The notes beneath the pieces are model-generated. The model saw nothing but the letters and a program-made list of their open reading frames with translations. It did no database searches and was not told the origin of the DNA. Position numbers and translations under genes: made by a program. A stretch of 64,000 nt of DNA from an uncultured Bacteroidales bacterium (GTDB taxonomy: Bacteria > Bacteroidota > Bacteroidia > Bacteroidales > Bacteroidaceae): NCBI GenBank assembly GCA_902801325.1, contig CADCHQ010000002.1, positions 62,001-126,000 on the forward strand, read 5' to 3'. Shown here one piece after another: positions 41,231 to 50,280 of this stretch (position 1 is its first letter; each line of letters starts with the position of its first letter).

Positions 41231-43120
41231 ATGATCGTTTGCATAGCAGAAAAACCATCCGTTGGCCGTGATATTGCCCATGTGCTGGGAGCCAACCAAG
41301 CAAAGGACGGATATATGGAGGGCAACGGCTACCAGGTGACCTGGACATTCGGACACCTGTGCGAGCTGAAGGAGCCCCACGAATACTCACCCATGTGGAA
41401 GACGTGGAGCATGGCACAACTCCCCATGATTCCACAGCGCTTCGGCATCAAGTTGAAGACGGATAAAGGGGTGGAGAAACAGTTCAACACCATAAAGCAA
41501 CTCATGCTCTCGGCCGAACGCATCATCAACTGCGGTGATGCCGGGCAGGAGGGTGAACTCATACAGCGCTGGGTCATACAGATGACTGGTGCCAAGTGCC
41601 CCGTACAACGGCTATGGATATCCTCACTGACCGAAGAGGCCATTCGCGAAGGGTTCCAGAAGCTGAAGGACCAGAGCGAGTACCAAAGCCTCTATGAGGC
41701 AGGACTCTCGCGTGCCATCGGCGACTGGACGCTGGGCATGAACGCCACCCGACTCTACACCCTGAAATATCGCAGCATGATGGCGCAGGAAAAGCAGGTG
41801 CTCTCGATAGGACGCGTGCAGACCCCTACCCTCGCCCTCATCGTGCGTCGACAGCAGGAGATTGACAACTTCAAGCCCGAGACCTATTGGGTGCTGACGA
41901 CACGCTATCGTGGGGCAACGTTCACCGCCGTCATGGAGGAGGGCGACCGCGGTTTCCGTACAAAGGAGGACGGAGAGGCTGCGCTGGCCGCCATCGGTTC
42001 ACTTCCCTTCACTATCCTTTCGGTGGAGAAAAAGGCTGGCCGTGAGGCACCGCCACGTCTGTTCGACCTCACCTCCCTCCAGGTGGAATGCAACAAGCGC
42101 TACGGCTATTCGGCCGACCTCACGCTCCAACTCATCCAAAGCCTCTACGAGAAGAAGGTGACCACATACCCTCGCGTGGACACCACTTTCCTTAGCGACG
42201 ACCTCTATCCCAAGTGTCCCCAGATTCTGAAAGGCCTCGTCCCGTATGCCCGATTCACACAAGGCATTCCCGCAGGAAAACTTCGCAAGGACAAGAAGTA
42301 TTTCGACAGTTCCAAGGTCACCGACCACCACGCCATCATTCCCACAGGCGTCAATCCCGCCACGATAGGTCTCTCAGACATGGAAAAACGCGTGTTCGAC
42401 CTCGTGGCACGTCGTTTCATCGGCATCTTCTACCCCGACCTCAAGTTCCAGCAGACCACCGTCCTGGGCGAGGTGCGTGCCGAGGGACTTCACGTCGCCT
42501 CCTTCACCGACGCCATCCCCTTCCGCGCCACCGGCAGGGTGATTACCGAACCCGCCTGGCAAGTGCTGTGGGCAAAGAAGAAGACCGACGAACAAGACTC
42601 CGCCGAAGAGAAAGACGGGGAGGAAGAGGGAACCTTGCCTGCTTTCACGAAAGGCGAATCAGGACCTCACGAACCCAACTTGGCAGAGAAGCAGACCACA
42701 CCACCCAAGCCCTACACCGAAGCCACGCTGCTGCGCGCTATGGAGACAGCCGGAAAACTGGTTGAGGACGACGAACTGCGCGATGCCTTGAAGGAGAACG
42801 GAATCGGGCGACCCAGTACGCGTGCAGCCATCATCGAGACCCTGTTCAAACGCAACTACATCCGTCGCAACCGCAAGAGTCTGGCACCCACCGAGACCGG
42901 CAAACAACTCATCGGCATCATCCAGAACGAACTACTGAAGAGTGCCGAACTCACTGGCCACTGGGAGCGGAAACTGCGACAGATAGAGCGCCACGAATAC
43001 GAAGCCCGTCAGTTCATCGACGAACTCAAGCAGATGGTCACCGACCTCGTCCTCTCCGTCATGGCGGACAACAGTGCCCCCCAAATATCGGATAAGCCAA
43101 ATGCATCCCAATCCACTTAA
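41231..43120 (+). CDS. topB: DNA topoisomerase III (Bacteroidota type)
   Basis: 629 residues, near E. coli TopB (653). Type IA enzyme that relaxes and decatenates DNA. The TOPRIM domain starts MIVCIAEKPSVGRDIAHVLGA; its acidic motif reads CGDAGQEGEL, so the second Asp of the usual DxD is Gly, as remembered for the Bacteroidota branch. GMNATRLYT, SIGRVQTPTL and the active-site tyrosine loop TTYPRVDT (near 312) are intact, and GIGRPSTRA closes the core. No zinc-finger tail. The copy resembles those on conjugative elements, but no transfer gene is nearby. Confidence 0.93.
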   Translation: MIVCIAEKPSVGRDIAHVLGANQAKDGYMEGNGYQVTWTFGHLCELKEPHEYSPMWKTWSMAQLPMIPQRFGIKLKTDKGVEKQFNTIKQLMLSAERIINCGDAGQEGELIQRWVIQMTGAKCPVQRLWISSLTEEAIREGFQKLKDQSEYQSLYEAGLSRAIGDWTLGMNATRLYTLKYRSMMAQEKQVLSIGRVQTPTLALIVRRQQEIDNFKPETYWVLTTRYRGATFTAVMEEGDRGFRTKEDGEAALAAIGSLPFTILSVEKKAGREAPPRLFDLTSLQVECNKRYGYSADLTLQLIQSLYEKKVTTYPRVDTTFLSDDLYPKCPQILKGLVPYARFTQGIPAGKLRKDKKYFDSSKVTDHHAIIPTGVNPATIGLSDMEKRVFDLVARRFIGIFYPDLKFQQTTVLGEVRAEGLHVASFTDAIPFRATGRVITEPAWQVLWAKKKTDEQDSAEEKDGEEEGTLPAFTKGESGPHEPNLAEKQTTPPKPYTEATLLRAMETAGKLVEDDELRDALKENGIGRPSTRAAIIETLFKRNYIRRNRKSLAPTETGKQLIGIIQNELLKSAELTGHWERKLRQIERHEYEARQFIDELKQMVTDLVLSVMADNSAPQISDKPNASQST

Positions 43121-43196
43121 GATTTTAAGTGGCACGCTTTCTGGTTAATCTTTATCATCAAGTTGCGGTTAAACTTTTTGTTTTGGAGGCATGAGT

Positions 43197-44861
43197 TTAA
43201 TAGGCTTGTTCGTGAACACCCTTAACAGCCCTTCCACTGGGGTCATTCATGTTCTTGAAGGCAGCATCCCATTCGAGAGCAATGGCTGTTGAGCATGCCA
43301 CACTTGCCTCCTGATTAACACTTCGCGCTGCCGACTCACTGGGAAAATGTTCGGCAAAGATGCTGCGATAATAATACTCCTCCTTGTTGAGTGGTGGATT
43401 GACGGGAAAGCGTTCTGCTGCATGGGCCATTTGTTCATCGGTTACAACTTCGGATGTAATCTTTTTCAACGTATCAATCCACGAATAACCTACGCCATCA
43501 CTGAACTGTTCCTTCTGTCGCCAAGCGATCTCTGGAGGCAGCATGTCGGCAAAAGCCTCGCGTACAATTTTCTTCTCTATGGTTGTGCCGGGACACATTT
43601 TGGCTTCGGGATTGGTACGCATCGCCACATCAAGGAATTCCTTATCGAGGAAAGGCACTCGCCCTTCAACTCCCCAAGCAGAAAGGCTCTTGTTGGCACG
43701 GAGGCAATCGTAGTAGTGGAGTTTGCTGAGCTTACGTACCGTCTCCTCATGGAATGCTTTAGCACTGGGGGCTTTGTGGAAATAGAGATAACCGCCAAAC
43801 ACCTCGTCTGCACCCTCGCCACTAAGCACCATCTTTATTCCCATCGACTTGATGACACGTGCAAGCAAGTACATCGGGGTTGACGCACGGACCGTTGTCA
43901 CGTCATATGTTTCTATGAAGTAGATGACATCTCGGATAGCATCAAGTCCTTCCTGTATAGTATAGTTAATTTCGTGATGCACGGTGCCAATATAGTCAGC
44001 CACCATCTTTGCCTTTGTCAGATCTGGAGCTCCCTTCAATCCTACTGCAAAGGAGTGAAGTCGTGGCCAATAAGCACGTGTCTGCGAATTGTCTTCTATG
44101 CGATGTTCGCTGAACTTTTCTGCAACAGCAGAAATGACAGAAGAATCAAGCCCGCCACTGAGTAGTACGCCATAAGGAACGTCGGACATCAACTGACGTT
44201 TTACGGAGTCTCTCAGGGCATTGCGAATAGCTTCGACGCTAGCCCCGTTGTTCTCCACCGCACTGTAATCAAACCAGTCACGCTTAAAATAGCGTTTCAT
44301 GCCAGGATCCTTACTCCAGTAATAGTGTCCAGGAAGGAATGGTTCATATCGATCACATTGGCCTTCAAGTGCTTTCAATTCGGAGGCAACATACACCATG
44401 CCACTGCGATCATAACCTATATATAAAGGAATAACGCCAATGGGGTCACGAGCTATCAGAAACTCATCCTTCTCCTCATCATAAAGAGCGAATGCAAAAA
44501 TGCCACTGATATCTTCCAAGAAATTGATGCCCTTATCACGATAGAGCGCAAGGATGACCTCGCAGTCACTGCCAGTCTGGAAATCGTACCGACCTGCATA
44601 ACGACGACGAATCTCTTGGTGATTATAAATCTCACCATTAACTGCCAGCACTTGCTTCCTATCTGGTGAGAACAAGGGCTGCTTACCACTTTCTGGGTCA
44701 ACGATGGAAAGACGTTCGTGAGCAAGTATGGCTGAGCCTCCGCAATAAATGCCACTCCAGTCAGGACCGCGATGGCGGAGCTTTTGACTCATTCTCAGTG
44801 CCTTTTCACGCAGTTCGGACGTCTGTTTCTTAATGTTGAAGATAGATACTATTCCACACAT
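43197..44861 (-). CDS. asnB: Asparagine synthetase B, glutamine-hydrolysing
   Basis: 554 residues, the standard length. Catalytic Cys2 in MCGIVSIF begins the class II glutaminase domain (about 1-190: RHRGPDWSG, NGEIYNHQEIR). The synthetase domain has the ATP pyrophosphatase loop LLSGGLDSSV (near 230). It converts aspartate, ATP and glutamine to asparagine. It is the last gene of the leftward nitrogen run, 84 bp after glmS, behind a repeat with a hairpin. Confidence 0.96.
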   Translation of the reverse strand: MCGIVSIFNIKKQTSELREKALRMSQKLRHRGPDWSGIYCGGSAILAHERLSIVDPESGKQPLFSPDRKQVLAVNGEIYNHQEIRRRYAGRYDFQTGSDCEVILALYRDKGINFLEDISGIFAFALYDEEKDEFLIARDPIGVIPLYIGYDRSGMVYVASELKALEGQCDRYEPFLPGHYYWSKDPGMKRYFKRDWFDYSAVENNGASVEAIRNALRDSVKRQLMSDVPYGVLLSGGLDSSVISAVAEKFSEHRIEDNSQTRAYWPRLHSFAVGLKGAPDLTKAKMVADYIGTVHHEINYTIQEGLDAIRDVIYFIETYDVTTVRASTPMYLLARVIKSMGIKMVLSGEGADEVFGGYLYFHKAPSAKAFHEETVRKLSKLHYYDCLRANKSLSAWGVEGRVPFLDKEFLDVAMRTNPEAKMCPGTTIEKKIVREAFADMLPPEIAWRQKEQFSDGVGYSWIDTLKKITSEVVTDEQMAHAAERFPVNPPLNKEEYYYRSIFAEHFPSESAARSVNQEASVACSTAIALEWDAAFKNMNDPSGRAVKGVHEQAY

Positions 44862-44866
44862 GATTT

Positions 44867-44945
44867 TACGATTTTACGATTTGGGCCGCTCGGCATCTGC
44901 GCAACAGTGACGCTTGCGTAGCGCAGAGGAGCAAGAATTTACGAT
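44867..44945. repeat. Octamer array plus hairpin repeat between glmS and asnB
   Basis: GATTTTAC units flank a GC-rich core that includes CGCTTGCGTAGCGCAGAGG and GAGCAAGAAT. The core is closely related to part of the in-frame insertion in gltD (60531-60562), showing a dispersed family. Confidence 0.75.
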
Positions 44946-46790
44946 TTATTCTACCGTGACACTCTTGGCCAGATTCCTTGGACGATCCACATCTTTCCCC
45001 TTACATACAGCTATGTGGTATGCCAGCAGTTGGAGAGGAATACTTGCAATAAGAGGTTGGAAACACTCTAATGTGTCAGGCAGGGTGATGATGTGGTCTG
45101 CAAATTTTTGTATTTGAGTGTCTCCTTCTGTAACAAGAGCCGTGACACGCCCACCACGTGCTCGCACCTCTTGGATGTTTGAAATGACTTTCTCGTAGAG
45201 ACGATCGCGGGTGGCTATGACAAATACAGGCATCTCGCTGTCGATGAGGGCGATGGGACCATGTTTCATTTCTGCTGCAGGATAGCCTTCTGCATGAATG
45301 TAGGATATCTCTTTCAGCTTCAAAGCCCCTTCAAGGGCCAAGGGATAATTATATCCACGCCCCAGATATAGGCAATTCCTAGCATACGTGAAGATGGGTG
45401 CAAGGTTTTCTATCTGCCCATTAGTTTTTAATGCTTGTTCCATCTTGCCGGGAATAAGTGTTAGCTCTTTTACAATCTGCTGGTAGAGTTCGGGGGGTAT
45501 GGTGTTTCGCTCTGCCGCCAAACATAGGGCCAGCATCGAGAGTACCGTTACCTGACCCGTGAAGGCTTTAGTAGAGGCTACACCAATTTCTGGACCGACG
45601 TGGATGTAGGTTCCCGTGTCTGTAGCGCGAGGGATACTAGCACCAATGGCGTTGCAGATGCCGTAAATAAAGGCACCTTGTTCCTTTGCCAAGTGGATAG
45701 CAGCCAGTGTGTCGGCGGTCTCTCCACTCTGCGAGATAGCAATCACCACATCATCCTTCATCACTACGGGATTGCGATATCTGAACTCCGAGGCGTACTC
45801 CACCTCACAGGGAATTCGGCATAAGCTCTCGATGAGTTGTTTGCCGATAAGTCCAGCGTGCCATGAAGTACCACAAGCCACAATTACAATGCGCTTTGCG
45901 CTTAACAGTTGCCGGTGGTAGTCAATCATTGCGGAAAGCGTCACATGGTTGCCTTCGACATTGATTCTCCCTCGCATACAGTTCTTCAGGCACTCTGGTT
46001 GCTCGAAAATCTCCTTCAACATAAAGTGCTTGTACCCACCCTTCTCTATCTGCCCGAGGTCTATGTCAACCGTTTTCACTTTCAAGTCCTGTTCCTCGCC
46101 GAGGACACTTATCACTTTCAGTTCTTCGCCCAACCGGATTACGGCTATGTTGCCATCCTCCAAATATACTACCTTGTCGGTATAGTCGATAATCGGACTA
46201 GCATCAGAGCCCAGAAAGAATTCATTCTCACCAATGCCTACAACAAGCGGACTTTGCTTGCGTGCAGCGATTATTTGGCAAGGGTCGCGTTTATCGACAA
46301 TGGCAATTGCGTATGCTCCTACCACCTGATGGAGTGCCACCTGAACAGATTCGAGCAACGATAAATTCTTCTTTACCATGATGTACTCCACAAGTTGAAC
46401 GAGCACCTCTGTATCAGTGTCGCTTCTGAACTCAATCCCATTTGCCTGCAGTTTAGTTTTGATATCGGCATAATTCTCTATGATACCATTATGGATGATG
46501 GCAAGGTTATGGCTCCTAGAATAATGGGGATGAGCGTTGCGTGCCGATGGTTCGCCATGAGTGGCCCAACGTGTGTGCGCGATACCTATACTGCCTGACA
46601 CATCTTTGTCTCCACAGTACTCTATTAAATTGTCGACCTTTCCTTTGGCTTTATATACATTAAGGTCGCCACCGGCGCTTATCATTGCCACACCTGCACT
46701 ATCATAACCACGATATTCCAGACGTTTCAGGCCTTTAATCAAAATAGGATAGGCTTGTTTTGTGCCAATATAACCTACTATTCCACACAT
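44946..46790 (-). CDS. glmS: Glutamine--fructose-6-phosphate aminotransferase (isomerising)
   Basis: 614 residues, standard. Cys2 of MCGIVGYIG starts the glutaminase domain (about 1-230: HTRWATHGEPS, GIIENYAD); two SIS isomerase domains follow (ACGTSWHAGLIGK, SQSGETADTLAA, LGRGYNYPLALEGALKLKEISYIHAEGYPAAEMKHGP), ending LAKSVTVE as the family does. It makes glucosamine-6-phosphate for peptidoglycan and LPS. 38 bp after the PurF-like gene. Confidence 0.97.
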   Translation of the reverse strand: MCGIVGYIGTKQAYPILIKGLKRLEYRGYDSAGVAMISAGGDLNVYKAKGKVDNLIEYCGDKDVSGSIGIAHTRWATHGEPSARNAHPHYSRSHNLAIIHNGIIENYADIKTKLQANGIEFRSDTDTEVLVQLVEYIMVKKNLSLLESVQVALHQVVGAYAIAIVDKRDPCQIIAARKQSPLVVGIGENEFFLGSDASPIIDYTDKVVYLEDGNIAVIRLGEELKVISVLGEEQDLKVKTVDIDLGQIEKGGYKHFMLKEIFEQPECLKNCMRGRINVEGNHVTLSAMIDYHRQLLSAKRIVIVACGTSWHAGLIGKQLIESLCRIPCEVEYASEFRYRNPVVMKDDVVIAISQSGETADTLAAIHLAKEQGAFIYGICNAIGASIPRATDTGTYIHVGPEIGVASTKAFTGQVTVLSMLALCLAAERNTIPPELYQQIVKELTLIPGKMEQALKTNGQIENLAPIFTYARNCLYLGRGYNYPLALEGALKLKEISYIHAEGYPAAEMKHGPIALIDSEMPVFVIATRDRLYEKVISNIQEVRARGGRVTALVTEGDTQIQKFADHIITLPDTLECFQPLIASIPLQLLAYHIAVCKGKDVDRPRNLAKSVTVE

Positions 46791-46828
46791 GATTCAATTT
46801 GACGATTTTACAATTTGACAAATTATCG

Positions 46829-48598
46829 TTAAACGTTAAACATTAACATTTCACCATTTCTCTTTTCTACTAGATTCACAAATGCATGGTTCACGAGGCG
46901 GTTGCCGCCTGGGGTTGGATATTTTCCAGTAAAGTACCAGTCACCTTGATGGTTGGGACAGGCTGCATGAAGACCTTCGATGGTCTGAAATACGAACTCA
47001 ACTGGAGTTTGCATACCTTCAGGTCGAAGCATCTCTGCCATCTTTTTATTGATTTCCTCAATTGTAAAAGGTTTGTAAATAGCCCTGACACAATTGTCCT
47101 GTTCTGCAGAAGGCTTACGGAGTTCTGCAAGGCAAGCCTCGTAGATGTCGTCAACCAGTTTCCACATGCCTCGTTCCTTCAAAAGAGCAATAGTAGCACG
47201 AAAAACGCAGAACTCTTCCAGCCGAGGCATATCGATGCCGTAATAGTCGGGAAAACGGATTTGAGGCGAACTACTAACCATCACGATTTTCTTGGGATGC
47301 AGACGGTCGAGTATCTTGAAGATGCTTTCCTTCAAAGTTGTTCCACGAACAATAGAATCATCGATGATGACAAGGTTGTCCTCGTAGGGACGCAGCGAAC
47401 CATAAGTGATGTCATAGACATGTGAGGCAAGGTCGTTCCGGGAGCCTGCCTCTGTGATGAAAGTTCGCAGTTTGATGTCCTTCCAGGCAACCTTTTCGCT
47501 TCGCACATTTAGTTTCAGACTTCTCAAACCCTCCATCATTCCATAGAAGGCGACTTCGGCCGTATTCGGAATAAACGAAAAGACGGTGTGCTCAGTATCT
47601 CCGTCAATGGCCTTGAGGATGGGTGTTGTAAGTTGCCGGCCTAGCTGTTTGCGTTCATGATAAATGTCGCGGTCCGAACCACGGCTGAAGTAGATGCGCT
47701 CGAACGAGCAACGTGCCTGAGCCTTTGCCTCGATGATGGTTTCCAAGGCAGAACTTCCATCCTTGTGTACGATGAGTGCATGGCCAGCTGGCAACTCGTA
47801 AACTTCTTCGCAAGTGAGGTCAAAGGTTGTCTGCAGCACAGCACGCTCGCTGGCAACAGCAATCACTTCATCATCCTTATAGAAGAAAGCTGGCCGAATG
47901 CCCCATGGGTCACGCATAGCAAACATCTCACCACTACCCGTCAGGCCACACATCACATATCCTCCATCATAATCGGCCATGGTGGTACGAAGCACATTGC
48001 TTATCTTTACGTGTTCCTCTATGAAGTCTGTTATATCTCTGTCCTGCAGACCCAACTCCTTTGCACTGATGTAACAACGTTCTACCTCACGATCTAGTCG
48101 ATGTCCCATCAGTTCGAGTGTTATATACGAGTCACTAAAGATGCGAGGCGACTGTCCTTGTCGCGTCATCTTTCTGAAGATCTCGTCGATGTTCGTCATA
48201 TTGAAGTTACCGCAAAGACAAAGATTCTTGGCCCGCCAATTGTTGCGGCGCAGGAATGGATGCACATACTGAAGCCCGCTCTTACCCGTAGTCGAGTATC
48301 GTAGGTGGCCCATAAAGAGCTGGGCCTTTGTCCATTCAGGTGTCACATGGTCGAATATCTCTGTGATAGCATCTTTTCCCAACGCTTTCTCGCGGAACAT
48401 GTACTCCGTTCCGACGGGTGCATCCATATTGACACAAGCTATTCCGGCGCCTTCTTGCCCACGGTTGTGCTCTTTCTCCATCATGAGATAGAGTTTGTTA
48501 AGGGCGTAGGATACCGTTCCGTACTTCTGTTCGTAGTAGTCTCGCGGCTTTAAGAGCCTCACCAAAGCCACACCACATTCATGCTTCAATTCTTCCAT
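46829..48598 (-). CDS. PurF-like class II glutamine amidotransferase / PRTase
   Basis: 589 residues, longer than E. coli PurF (about 505). Cys8 in HECGVALVR is the likely glutaminase nucleophile; YSTTGKSG, the glutaminase core and the PRPP-binding loop NLVIIDDSIVRGTT (near 408) match amidophosphoribosyltransferase, which makes phosphoribosylamine from PRPP and glutamine. It is rather divergent (HNRGQEGAGIACVNMD, a C-terminal extension of about 90 residues ending LVEKRNGEMLMFNV). Bacteroidota often carry this long paralogue beside a canonical PurF, so purF activity is likely but unproved. Its ATG lies 1 nt after the pyrG stop: tight coupling. Confidence 0.85.
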   Translation of the reverse strand: MEELKHECGVALVRLLKPRDYYEQKYGTVSYALNKLYLMMEKEHNRGQEGAGIACVNMDAPVGTEYMFREKALGKDAITEIFDHVTPEWTKAQLFMGHLRYSTTGKSGLQYVHPFLRRNNWRAKNLCLCGNFNMTNIDEIFRKMTRQGQSPRIFSDSYITLELMGHRLDREVERCYISAKELGLQDRDITDFIEEHVKISNVLRTTMADYDGGYVMCGLTGSGEMFAMRDPWGIRPAFFYKDDEVIAVASERAVLQTTFDLTCEEVYELPAGHALIVHKDGSSALETIIEAKAQARCSFERIYFSRGSDRDIYHERKQLGRQLTTPILKAIDGDTEHTVFSFIPNTAEVAFYGMMEGLRSLKLNVRSEKVAWKDIKLRTFITEAGSRNDLASHVYDITYGSLRPYEDNLVIIDDSIVRGTTLKESIFKILDRLHPKKIVMVSSSPQIRFPDYYGIDMPRLEEFCVFRATIALLKERGMWKLVDDIYEACLAELRKPSAEQDNCVRAIYKPFTIEEINKKMAEMLRPEGMQTPVEFVFQTIEGLHAACPNHQGDWYFTGKYPTPGGNRLVNHAFVNLVEKRNGEMLMFNV

Positions 48599-48599
48599 T

Positions 48600-50261
48600 T
48601 TATAAGCATGCTTTGATGAAATTCATGAACAAAGGATGCGGATGCAACACTGTAGAGGTGTATTCGGGATGGAATTGTGTACCGATGTACCACTTCAATG
48701 ATGGTATCTCGACAATCTCAACAAGGTTTGTGGCAGGATTAATGCCAACGCACTTCATTCCTGCTGCTTCACATTCTTTTTGATACCTATTGTTAAACTC
48801 ATAACGGTGTCTATGTCGTTCTTTTATAGAACACTGGCCATCAGCCATTAACTGAGTGCCATTATAAGCCTCCCATGCCTTACTCCCCTTCTTCAGATTA
48901 CACTCATAAGTTCCCAGTCGCATCGTACCTCCCATTTGCTTGATTGTTTTCTGCTCTTCCATCATGTCAATGACGTTATGCGACGTCGTAGTGTCCATCT
49001 CATTACTGTTAGCATCTTTGTGTCCCAAAACATTTCGTGCAAATTCAATGACCATCATCTGCATTCCAAGGCAAATACCAAAAGTCGGAATGTCGTGAGT
49101 GCGCGTATATTCAGCCGCAACAATTTTGCCTTCGACGCCTCTTTGACCAAAGCCTGGACAAATGACTATTCCATTCATTCCATCCAGTCGGGAAGCAACG
49201 TTTTTGTCTGTAATTTCTTCACTATTTATAAAGTGCAACTTGGCCTTGCGACCATTATAGATGGCAGCAAGGTGTAGGCTCTCACGAATACTTTTATAAG
49301 CATCCTGAAGGTCATACTTGCCAACCAACCCGATGTGAATCTCCGACTTTGCTTCCTGCTGAAGATGGAGGAAATGGTACCACGAGAGCAGTCCGGGCAC
49401 AATTCCATTCCCCTCTTCTTCTGTAGAGGAATTCTCTTCTCCTCGGGGAGAAAGAAGGGGAGCATTGAGTTTTCTAAGTATAGCAATATCGAGGCCTTGA
49501 TGCTGCATGTTGACGGGTACCTCATAGATGCTTGGCATATCCTCGCTTTGCACCACGCATTCTGGCTCGACATTACAGAACGATGCGACTTTCCTCAAGA
49601 TTCCATCCTCCAGATGATGCTCAGTTCGAAGGATGAGAATATCGGGTTGAATGCCCATGCTTTGCAGTTCCTTCACTGAATGTTGCGTCGGTTTCGTCTT
49701 GAACTCACCAGCAGCATGGAGATAGGGAACGTAGGTAAGATGAATGCAGACGGTGTCATTCCCTTTCTCCCAACGTAGTTGTCGAATGGCTTCCATGAAA
49801 GGAGCGCTTTCGATGTCACCAATCGTTCCACCAATCTCGGAGATGACAAAATCGAAATGTTCGTGCTGAGCATTTTCCTTGATGCATCGTTTTATCTCGT
49901 CCGTAATGTGAGGTACTACCTGAATTGTTTTGCCGAGATAGTCGCCACGACGCTCCTTGTCGATAACAGCCTGATAGATTCGACCCGTAGTAATACTATT
50001 ATGACGAGTGGTTTGAATGTCTGTAAAACGTTCGTAGTGCCCCAAGTCAAGATCTGTTTCCATGCCATCGGCCGTTACATAGCATTCTCCGTGTTCATAG
50101 GGGTTGAGCGTACCCGGATCTATATTGATGTAGGGGTCAAACTTTTGGATCGTGATTTTGTAGCCTCGAGCCTGCAACAACTTACCGATACTTGCAGAAA
50201 TAATGCCCTTTCCCAGTGACGAGACGACGCCACCTGTGACGAATATATACTTTGTTTCCAT
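48600..50261 (-). CDS. pyrG: CTP synthase with an in-frame repeat insertion
   Basis: Start at the ATG at 50261 (METKYIFVTGGVVSSLGKG); the longer frame upstream is spurious and overlaps dapL. About 553 residues versus about 535-545 usually. The ATP-dependent amidoligase domain (1-260) has GGTIGDIES and the class I glutaminase domain has GICLGMQMMVIEF with its catalytic Cys and a final QFHPEYTS. It aminates UTP to CTP. Between the domains, residues about 262-282 (LLSPRGEENSSTEEEGNG) correspond to a palindromic repeat element, lengthening the interdomain linker where orthologues are short. 19 bp after dapL. Confidence 0.95.
   Translation of the reverse strand: METKYIFVTGGVVSSLGKGIISASIGKLLQARGYKITIQKFDPYINIDPGTLNPYEHGECYVTADGMETDLDLGHYERFTDIQTTRHNSITTGRIYQAVIDKERRGDYLGKTIQVVPHITDEIKRCIKENAQHEHFDFVISEIGGTIGDIESAPFMEAIRQLRWEKGNDTVCIHLTYVPYLHAAGEFKTKPTQHSVKELQSMGIQPDILILRTEHHLEDGILRKVASFCNVEPECVVQSEDMPSIYEVPVNMQHQGLDIAILRKLNAPLLSPRGEENSSTEEEGNGIVPGLLSWYHFLHLQQEAKSEIHIGLVGKYDLQDAYKSIRESLHLAAIYNGRKAKLHFINSEEITDKNVASRLDGMNGIVICPGFGQRGVEGKIVAAEYTRTHDIPTFGICLGMQMMVIEFARNVLGHKDANSNEMDTTTSHNVIDMMEEQKTIKQMGGTMRLGTYECNLKKGSKAWEAYNGTQLMADGQCSIKERHRHRYEFNNRYQKECEAAGMKCVGINPATNLVEIVEIPSLKWYIGTQFHPEYTSTVLHPHPLFMNFIKACL
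49425..49475. repeat. In-frame palindromic repeat inside pyrG
   Basis: Contains TCTCCTCGGGGAGAAAG with an adjoining CTCTTC-rich arm and GAGGAATTC. Encodes the extra linker between the synthase and glutaminase domains of PyrG. Confidence 0.75.
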
Positions 50262-50280
50262 AAATGTTAAAAAAGGGGGG

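Noticed and set aside
41231..43120. topB as evidence of an integrated conjugative element
   Set aside because: No relaxase, tra gene, integrase or att repeats flank it; a chromosomal topB is the simpler reading.
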